Of a stretch of DNA of 64,000 bases, positions 56,491 through 64,000 are shown in pieces. Source of the DNA: Hemibagrus wyckioides (taxonomy: Eukaryota > Chordata > Actinopteri > Siluriformes > Bagridae); the NCBI RefSeq assembly GCF_019097595.1, contig NC_080734.1, forward strand, positions 8,801,892-8,865,891, written 5' to 3'. The notes under the pieces are model-generated. The model did no database searches, was not told the DNA's origin, and saw only the letters and a program-made list of their open reading frames with translations. The position numbers were made by a program, and so were the translations under genes. How positions within the stretch are numbered: position 1 is the first letter of the stretch; every line of letters begins with the position of its first letter.

Positions 56491-57904
56491 TTATGTCTGA
56501 TAAGCATCCCACCCTAGCAAGTCTGTTTAGATGACGATAATGGATTTGCACATGTAACTTGGACTACGACTGTGATCCTTGGACAAGCCTGTCACCTCTG
56601 GCACATTCATACTGAAGAGTCTGCCAAACAGAGATGCAAGAGTCTTTAGAGGCTACAAGACTTGTTGGCTCAGTGACAGGTTTGTGAGAGGCAGGAAGAT
56701 GACCTTGAGCATAGGGTAGAGCAGCTTATGTTGTCTCCTGTGTCCTCCCCCATTAAACTAAATGATAAGCCACTCTCTCTTCAAGTCTTAGCAGACTCCT
56801 TGGTATAAAACTCTGACAGCTTATGCCATTCTAACAAATGTGGTATAAGATTTTAACTGATTTTAAGGTGTTATTAAATTGCTACCTAGGTAAGGCTCTG
56901 TTTCAATAAAATACTGATTTCACACTTGTTTCTCCCTCAAAAAGATCTGCTCTACCTCTGACACGGCATTCTTTACATTCTCAAGTGGTGATCCAGTCTG
57001 GATAAATGGCCTTAGATGTGCCCTAGAGAGGAACATATTTCTTGATAATGGCCCCCTTTATTAACTTCACAAGAAAATGTTTCCTCTTTAGACTCGGCCA
57101 CACACAACATCACACTGTTGGTATATCCGTTAAAGAATGATACAGTACCGACTTCCCACTCCAGGCACATGGATTTGTGTACCAGAGATTCAGGATCTCA
57201 TATGACACCATTATGTCCATCCCTGGACTCTGTTTGCCTCTTTACCTGTTTTTATCTGTTTGTTTTTTTTGTCTGCAAGTGTCAGTGTCAGTGTCAGTGT
57301 CAGTCTATGCTCATGATCTCATGTCAGTCTCAAGCTCTTAACCTTCCCAATGTCATTTTCAGCGTATGAAGGTTCTACAGTCCTGGTCTCTTAACCCTCT
57401 CCACTGTCAGCCTCAGTATTTGACCATTTTCTGGAATCAGTCTTATGCTTTCAAGTCTCCCACAGGCCGTATTCATCATGTAGTAGTATTTGGGGTGCAG
57501 CTATTTTGTCGTGTTATTTAAATTCTCAGTGGACATAACATTTTCCATGGAATATAAATAGTTCTATATGAATACCCATACTGCATGGCAAATCCAGTGT
57601 ACAGCCAATGCAGACTACTTATTTACAAAAGTGAAGGAATTTATGTGTCACGATACAAAAGTGTGATACAAAATTTTTTTGTCGTATTCAACACTGACTT
57701 AATACTTCTGTATAGTAATACTTGCTGGCTTGAGTATTCTGGCTAATTCTTTCATAATTTTTTCTGCCGCCTTGTATTAAACAGGTTATACAGTAAATAG
57801 TGAACAAGTGCATGGTGGAGCTCAATTTTAGATACAGCACCAGTTTCTCAACTTCATGATGGCAGCAAAAAAAAATGGTAAATGTTCTGCACTATATTTG
57901 TGCA
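56491..57904. other. Unassigned DNA
   Basis: A short (GTGTCA)n tandem lies at 57278-57304. No gene was recognised. The 83-codon frame at 57118-57369 crosses that repeat (CQCQCQ). Confidence 0.5.
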
Positions 57905-58018
57905 CACCATTGATTGTAGACATAAACTGCCTAGCTTTTGCTGATGTACCCATTTCTAATAATCAGTCATTTAGATACAGCAAATCCTGCTGAACCAACA
58001 ACACTCAACATAGTTAGC
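57905..58018 (+). repeat. Block A, first copy of a recurring block
   Basis: The sequence cagtcatttagatacagcaa then atcctgctgaaccaac, with a cacaccattgatt start and a tagttagc end, matches bases 60350-60463 (cagtcatttagacacagcaa). Block A precedes block B in both places. Confidence 0.7.
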
Positions 58019-58544
58019 ACAATCATTTAATCAACCCTGATTTGATTAGTGTCCAATGTCAAGGAGTTTGATGCATGGCATGCACTTTGTAATGCAGCAC
58101 TGAATGAAATTGGTATGAATGCTGTGAGTGAGTGTAAGGGCACACTTCATCCCACCATATGCATGTTAAAAAAAGATTCATGTTCTGAATGTGACAGTAA
58201 TCTCCAAGCATACCTACGACCAATCAATTATTGTAACGTAAAGCCGATATGATTGGATCCCTATCCACTTTAAGTATTAAGACAGTGGCTCTTTCTCAAA
58301 TGCATAGTGTAATGTGTATTGATTGTATTGCTGATTTCTCCCAATATGTTAAAAATAGATCCTTTTTAAGTCTCAATTTAAGTCAATTCTTCCATATTGT
58401 ATATTTCTTTGACAATTTTTCCATATTCACCAGGTATGGGGATGTCCTGTTCATACTAATGCTCTTTTTTACATGCTATACTTAATATGATAATAGTTTA
58501 CAGTACATTCAACACAGGGTGTGTAGCGATCCTCAGGTATTTCA

Positions 58545-58872
58545 TATCTAAAAGACATTCTAGACACGTAAATTGTATTATTTGTTATCCCAATAACATT
58601 TACACAATCAGCCGAATAAAATGGCCCAAATATTTTCATAGTAGTAGCTATTACACCTGGATGATACGGGACAATCCCCTTCCTGAAATGTATATTTTAT
58701 GTTACATTTTTTATATTAATCACATACGGCTAGGTGCAATTGCATCCCCCTATTATGCCAGCCCTGGTGGGAGTACAAGATGATCAGGGATTTATTCTCA
58801 TCATGAGTGTTATGTCTTGATGCAGCGGTAATAAAATAAATGCATTGTAATTGGTAGAATAGCATTTAAATA
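58545..58872 (+). repeat. Block B, first copy of a recurring block
   Basis: The core at 58750-58810 (tattatgccagccctggtgg, gagtacaagatgatcaggga) differs from 63420-63480 at three of about 61 positions. Weaker similarity extends back through ttcctgaaatgtatatttta and aaaagacattctagac to about 58545, against 63243 onward. Confidence 0.7.
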
Positions 58873-59659
58873 TATTAACAAAATGTACTTTTCTCCACAA
58901 CATAGTGTGTGCAATGTTTCCTGAGAAATCCACTGAAAATTTCTTTATCCTAAAATCTTTTAAATCTTTAACAAAAGAAAAAAATGAACCCAAATTTATG
59001 AAATTGGCATGCTTGTGGTGCGGAAAAAAAAAAGTTTACTTTTATTTTGGTGGTAAGGAAAAACCACCCTAGATTTTTCCATGCAAACTCCTTCCCTCTT
59101 CATGAATATGTACTTGTATGTTTTGTTTGATGCAAGGTTTTTTACAGGGTATTAACATCACAACCCACACACTAACATTTTGCATTGAAGAGATTTGACA
59201 GATCCTACAAGGTAATCCCTGATCAAACGACAGAACCGGCTTCACAGGAACAACCTCCAAAGCACAAAATATGCAGTTAGCCCTGGATTATAAATGATTA
59301 GAGTACACAGATGTAGTAGGGTACAGGCACACACACAATTTGATGAGCTTAAAAGATGTGAAGTATAAGTGGTAAAATGTCCTGGGAGGAGTGTTAGGGA
59401 GTCTTTATAATTCCGGCAGTAGTTCTTAGGTACAAATCTACAATATTCAGGTGAGACTATCCACTAAAGCAAGATGGAACTGTTAGAAATGCAAATCTTA
59501 GGGTAGGCAAATGGGATTATCCAGAGCATTAGAAGGTATGTCACGAGAACAAGATCCAGGAAGTAAAGCATCAGAAAACACACTACTCATGCAAGATTAG
59601 TAAAGTAAACTATATGAGACAAAAGTAGTGTGGCATTGTAACATCTACAGTTTCTTCGC
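58873..59659. other. Unassigned DNA
   Basis: No gene or known repeat was recognised. Confidence 0.5.
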
Positions 59660-60310
59660 AGATATACAGAGCTTTCAGAAAGTCACAAGACCTCCTCACA
59701 TTTCCTTATTTTGCTACATTACTTCCTATCTCTGCAGCAGTTCACCAATCAGACCATGATGCAGCGTCTGAACAGCAGGCTCTCTTCAGTAAAAGGCACA
59801 TAACAGCTTGCTTGAGGTTGGCCATAAGGCCCCCAAAATCTTGTAAAAAAAAGAAAAAAGAGAAAGATGGTGTGTTGAAACTAAGATAAAACTCTTTTAT
59901 CCTGAATACTAAGTATTTCATCTGGAGGAAATCAGGCACCGCTTGTCGTCTGGATGATTCAATTTCCTTGGTGGAGCATAATGATTTGGGTCGTTATTTT
60001 AGGCAGAAGGGTCAGGGAGTTTTGTCATGACTGAGGAAAGATGAACAGATCAAAAGCTCAAGAGTGCTCAGGATCTAATATTGGGGTGAAGGTTCATCTT
60101 TCAATTTGAAGCACATATTGGCCAATATTACACTTTAGAGGCATCAAGCTCAGGAAGCCTGTATAGAAAACGTTAATCATGACCAAGGTATTTCCTCAAG
60201 GTATGGAGTAAACATCTGAATATGTTGTGTATTTATTTTTTAATTGCTCTTATTTTTGTAAATCGGTAAGATTGAATACTTATTTAGTGCACTCTCTGTG
60301 CTTCGTTAAA
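59660..60310 (+). pseudogene. Decayed Tc1-like element
   Basis: The left terminus tacagagctttcagaaagtc is typical of a common fish Tc1 family. Internal coding traces are tctggaggaaatcaggcacc (WRKSGT block, 59920), gaggaaagatgaacagatc (60033), agtgctcaggatctaat then ggtgaaggttcatctttca (60065-60103), and the 3' end aagattgaatacttatttag (60268). The order matches a transposase catalytic half, but large deletions and frameshifts leave no frame beyond about 65 codons. The DDE residues cannot be assigned. Confidence 0.6.
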
Positions 60311-60349
60311 AAAACATTTTGTAAACGTTCTGGCTTCTACTAAGGTCAC

Positions 60350-60463
60350 ACCATTCATTTTCAGTGCTGTACTGATGGCTTCAGGCACTAATAAGCACCA
60401 TCAGTCATTTAGACACAGCAAATCCTGCTGACCAGCGCTAACACTCAGCAGAGTTTAGCTTCG
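60350..60463 (+). repeat. Block A, second copy
   Basis: See 57905-58018. This copy reads cacaccattcatt, then cagtcatttagacacagcaa and atcctgctgaccagcgc, ending gagtttagc. Confidence 0.7.
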
Positions 60464-60579
60464 ATGTACACTAACCGATCAAGTGTGTCTGTATTGAGAA
60501 AAGTTTTTAGAGTTTTCTTAATGTGAAAAAAAAAAGCATCAGATATTGTAACTGGTAGTGATACAACATTCTGATTCTA

Positions 60580-60980
60580 ATTTTTATTCAAATTCACATT
60601 TTATTTGTCACATACACAGTGTGAAATGTAGTGAAATGCTTTTTTGTCTTCATTATAAAAATAAAATGAATAAAAAATAAAGAAAAGAAAATATATGTAG
60701 AATAGAATTTCAATAAAATCGAAATGAAATAGAATTAACTGTAAAAGAAGAAAGAAAAATTATGGAATTGTGTATATATTAATGCAGATCAGTGGCGGAA
60801 CACTATGGCTACTTAGAATAAAGTACAGATGTGCCAGTGTGTGGAATTATAGTGTAAAAAGTGTGCATTGCAAAATATATACTGGGCAAAATACAGGTAG
60901 AGGTAGTGTGTGTTGAGTAGGCCAGTCTAGAAAATGTCCAGGTTCTAGGTATTTGATGTGGTATCCAGCCTCGATGTGGT
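60580..60980. repeat. Dispersed repeat with A-rich centre
   Basis: tttatttgtcacatacacag then tgaaatgtagtgaaatgc is the inverse of the SINE/LINE-type tail seen at 2738-2816. It is followed by an A-rich stretch (60655-60770) and tgtgcattgcaaaatatata. Two near-identical phrases, ggtatccagcctcgatgtgg and ggtatccaggc, repeat at 60959-60988. Confidence 0.4.
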
Positions 60981-61021
60981 ATCCAGGCCTTTAACCAGGA
61001 CAAATACCTAGAACATGGCCT

Positions 61022-61178
61022 GGGGATGTGGTAGCTAAGTGGATAAGGCTGATGGGAAGGCTGTCACCAAGCGGCTACTGCTGGACCCTTGAGAAAGGCT
61101 CTTAACCCTCAGTTGTACAAAATGAGATAAATTGTAAGTCTCTGGATAAGGGTGTCTGCTAAATGCCTGCTATGTAAA
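61022..61178 (+). mobile_element. tRNA-derived SINE
   Basis: The head ggggatgtggtagctaagtgg has an A-box-like sequence. The body is ggctactgctggacccttga and ggctcttaaccctcagttgt. The tail is aagtctctggataagggtgt plus ctgctaaatgcc. The B-box region is partly deleted. It is closest to the copy at 25525-25710. Confidence 0.7.
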
Positions 61179-62509
61179 TATGGATATCTTTCAGGGAGCT
61201 ATAAATCCATTATTATTATAATTACTACTTTTATTATTGTCACCATTTTCTCCTTTGACAATTCCTCATCATTAGCCATTTCCTAGACATCCAAGACTCC
61301 AAACTACTATTTATTCTCTATCACAGGTCATCTGTACTCTTCTGCTGTCTTCTGTATGAGCTCACAATGCAACCTGTGCCTCACCCAGAGAACCAGCTTC
61401 ACGCTCTTAGACTCCTGGCAATGGCATCACTGCATTTTATTAAAACTTTTCCATTAGTAAAATCTAAATCTAAAAGGTGCATTACTCTGTAGGCTAAGGT
61501 GATCTTGGTGCAGACTGAGTTAAGATGTGGCTGGGTTTCAGCTCGGTTTTGGCAGTGCAGATGTGAGCTTGATTCGGGCCAAATATGATCCAGAAGGCAG
61601 CTGTTAATCTGGGTCATATTTGGGCCAAAAATGAGCTGACCTTGACCATGTTTTAATACAGCTTGTCAAATAAGGTGAATTTGGTCACACAAATCTTCCC
61701 ATATGTCCCAAACACACATAGTTTCCTGAAATCTAACAGAGACATTCAGCACAATAAAATCAGAAGCAGCAATCAACTACAAGAACAATACGCAGTAATA
61801 CAGTCAAATTGAATTAACACAGGTAAATGTTCCACAAAGCTTGTCCTCTGCACCCAGCAGCAGGCAAATTAGCAATCAACTGCCAGATCATACTGAAGTT
61901 GCATTTCCTTTTCAGAAGAGCACATTTAGCAGGTATTTCCTAGCAAAGGTTGAGCGATGAGCTACAGCCTAAATAAATTAAACATTAATTTCAGATGCGT
62001 TTGCGAACATGTTATGTAGCTGTGTCTGTTCGCATTTCACACTGCGCCTCCTGATCTACATACAGCTGCCCCTCAGGGTCCAAATAAGTGCAACAACCTA
62101 CATGTTATATGAATATGAACTCTCAAAATCGTTTTACACATTACTTAGTTAATCTACACTGTTAAAACTCTGATAGCTATTTGTAAAGGTTCCCTTTAAT
62201 AATCAAGGGTTTACTTTACTCCTGTGTGAGAGTTCATGACTCCTGTTTGACAGCTGATGACCTCACCATGATCCTCAGCATGATGAAATGCAGCCTAGCA
62301 CCAGGTAATGTCCTCAGAAACACCATTGCTGTTGAACACTATAATGGGACAGCCAGACAAATCCCAGGATAAATTCCTGCTCAGCTATTACCTGCTGTTC
62401 ATGACTTACTTTCAGGTGAGGATTTGCACTGTCACGCTTCTTTTTCAAACTGCATTCTATAAAACATTCTTCATATGTCATGCAATCATATAACTCATCC
62501 AAATCTAAT
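61179..62509. other. Unassigned DNA with one hairpin
   Basis: Inverted arms gggccaaatatgatccaga (61576-61594) and tctgggtcatatttgggcc (61608-61626) flank a 13-bp loop. No gene was recognised. Frames such as 62308-62502 have no domain. Confidence 0.5.
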
Positions 62510-63039
62510 TTGTTCTGGAGGCAAGTTCTTAAGGCAAAAAATTGTATTATGAAACAAATTTTCCCATAAGAAATAATGTAAATGCAGATAATCTGTTCCA
62601 GCTACCCAAAAAAATATTACCAATATGAAGCGTATGTAAACTGTTTACAAAAAACTTACCCAAGCCAAGCAATCCATGTCAAGAGTCCTCACAGGAAGTC
62701 GTGCAACCAAGCTTCTGTCAACAAAAAAAAGTGTGAAAAGTCATGTAGCTCTTGAATGCATGCCGAAGGCAACGTTGGTATCATGGGTTGACTCGAAACG
62801 GCTTTTGCTGACTGAAGAAAAAATTCATAAAATTCGTAAACTTGCTTTGGTTGGCTTCGTTTGGCTTTCCACTGGCGCAAACAAGTTTTGAACAGCTCCT
62901 GGACATATACACAACTTAGCCGGCGTTCAGTTCGGTTCATTCATGTGCTGAAAATACTTCATATGCTAATGCAAAGTTCTTGCAAAATTTCAATTCTTAA
63001 GGCTAAAAATTTATATTTGTATGCCGAGGTTCCACTGTA
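62510..63039. mobile_element. Mariner-like non-autonomous element
   Basis: The right end cgaggttccactg (63025-63037) followed by TA is the inverse of the cagtggaacctcg terminus of a widespread mariner-type miniature family. The left part has gaaacaaattttcccataag, aaataatgtaaatgc and aatctgttccagctaccc, typical of that family's interior. A left terminus is not clear. Mirrored phrases gttcttaaggcaaaa (62525) and caattcttaaggctaaa (62990) lie near each end. The small frames 62676-63064 are not transposase. Confidence 0.45.
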
Positions 63040-63242
63040 CATGCTTTTTTACTGGTTTATATGAGGATATTATATTCTTTGTAGTACATGTAGGCACTCT
63101 CAGTCTAAGATGAATTTCATTCAGTTTGTTCTGAGCGTTCAGAGCTTGCTAGAACAGTTGGGATTCCTTCGTCTCTCTAGTAAGCAACTGAAAAGGGTTT
63201 TTTCTTTTCTGTCCTTTCAAATGCTTGTCCATTGATGTTTTT

Positions 63243-63543
63243 TACTGGAAAAGACATCCCGGACCCATAATACAATGTGTTGTCCAATAGTAACACCATC
63301 AACCAATTAAAATGACACAGTTCTTTTTCATCTAGATTATCCAGGCCAATTCCCTATATCTTGAAATTTATACTTATGTTTCATCTTAATCACATACACC
63401 TATTTGCAATTGCTGTGCTATTATGCCAGCCCTGATGGGAGTACAAGATGATCAGGGATTCATTCTCATCATGAATGTTTTCTTTAATGTAGCTCTAATG
63501 AAATGAAGGCAGTGTAATTGGTAAAATAGCAGATGTGTATTTA
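63243..63543 (+). repeat. Block B, second copy
   Basis: See 58545-58872. The highest similarity is at 63420-63480. The flanks tgtaattggta(a/g)aatagca also match. Confidence 0.7.
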
Positions 63544-64000
63544 ATGGTAATAGGATCCATCCTGATATTAATGAGTCGCCATGATCCTGTATTCCATCTT
63601 CATCTGCTCTATTCACTAACCTTCTGCCTCTTAGGTCAGCATTTACTCTTGTCTCACTTGCTGTGTGTTTAAATCTAATTAACAGGCAAGCCACCTCGCT
63701 TTCAGACGAGTTGTTCAAGGCAACCGGGGCTTTTTTATGAGAAATCATTTATAAAAGAAGGACAAGATGGACTTTTAAAATGGAAGGTAAACAAGAGGGA
63801 ACAGATTAAAGCTAAAATAGTATTGATGTTGCATGTCAGTTTGCTTTCAGTACCAGCACCTTCTGAGATACCTCTCTGCATAGACACATCTTTTGTTTTT
63901 AATCGAAGGCAACCTGAGTGAAAGCGAATCAATAGAAAGCTTCTGTTACTCATATCCTCGAGCTGAGAAGATTAAATCCAGTGCAGCTTACCCTAAAATA
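63544..64000. other. Unassigned, relatively complex DNA
   Basis: No gene or known repeat was recognised. Overlapping minus-strand frames (63452-63748, 63735-63953) have no domains. Bases 63545-63730 are complex in sequence and could be conserved non-coding DNA. Confidence 0.4.

Noticed and set aside
1..64000. CRISPR array, bacterial operons, phage genes or an undescribed defence system
   Set aside because: No regularly spaced repeats with unique spacers, no gene clusters and no ribosome-binding sites. Repeat content and composition are those of a fish nuclear genome.

Overview
The window looks like teleost fish nuclear DNA, probably from an ostariophysan such as a catfish; that placement rests on repeat families recognised from memory, not on a search. 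It is AT-rich and crowded with microsatellites, tRNA-derived SINEs, LINE tails, and above all Tc1/mariner and hAT transposon remains of fish type. No bacterial-style operon, CRISPR array, rRNA, functional tRNA gene or convincing host coding exon was found. The longest open frames are transposase pieces, simple-repeat translations or antisense shadows. The DNA is best read as intergenic or deep intronic.

Layout. 0-3 kb: a broken hAT-type miniature element, a Tc1 helix-turn-helix scrap, a mariner-type terminus and a TA microsatellite. 3-8 kb: mostly unassigned AT-rich DNA, with a SINE inserted in a short tandem repeat (6.8-7.1 kb) and a long hairpin (7.24 kb). 8-11 kb: a Tc1 fragment abutting a SINE-like repeat, a TA tract and an internally deleted Tc1 (10.5-11.0 kb). 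12-20 kb: dispersed repeats, many microsatellites and a higher-order TTCTC array (18.5-19.2 kb). 20-26 kb: SINEs on both strands, a hAT miniature element with a perfect 8-bp target duplication nested in another repeat, and a 548-bp deleted Tc1 (23.3-23.8 kb). 27-30 kb: a 0.7-kb polypurine tract, two minisatellites, a LINE fragment and a G-quadruplex motif. 31.1-32.2 kb: the best-preserved Tc1 transposase, with its DD34E triad intact but interrupted by one stop codon. 36-38 kb: a 24-bp minisatellite between older degenerate repeats. 39.2-42 kb: a hAT element with TIRs, near-perfect 8-bp target duplication and TTF/hATC remains, followed by a Harbinger-like element that carries a nested insertion. 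43-64 kb: five more Tc1-type remnants (43.3, 49.8, 54.6, 55.4, 59.7 kb), miniature elements, a LINE tail with a 13-bp target duplication, and two diverged sequence blocks that recur in the same order between 57.9 and 63.5 kb.

No gene network exists here. The relationships are those of mobile-element activity: autonomous transposases (none now intact) would have mobilised the short deleted copies that keep both terminal repeats, and LINE enzymes would have mobilised the SINEs. I found no evidence of an undescribed functional system. The items most worth checking are the recurring 57.9-63.5 kb blocks, the nested 39-42 kb transposons, the near-intact Tc1 and the complex tandem arrays.
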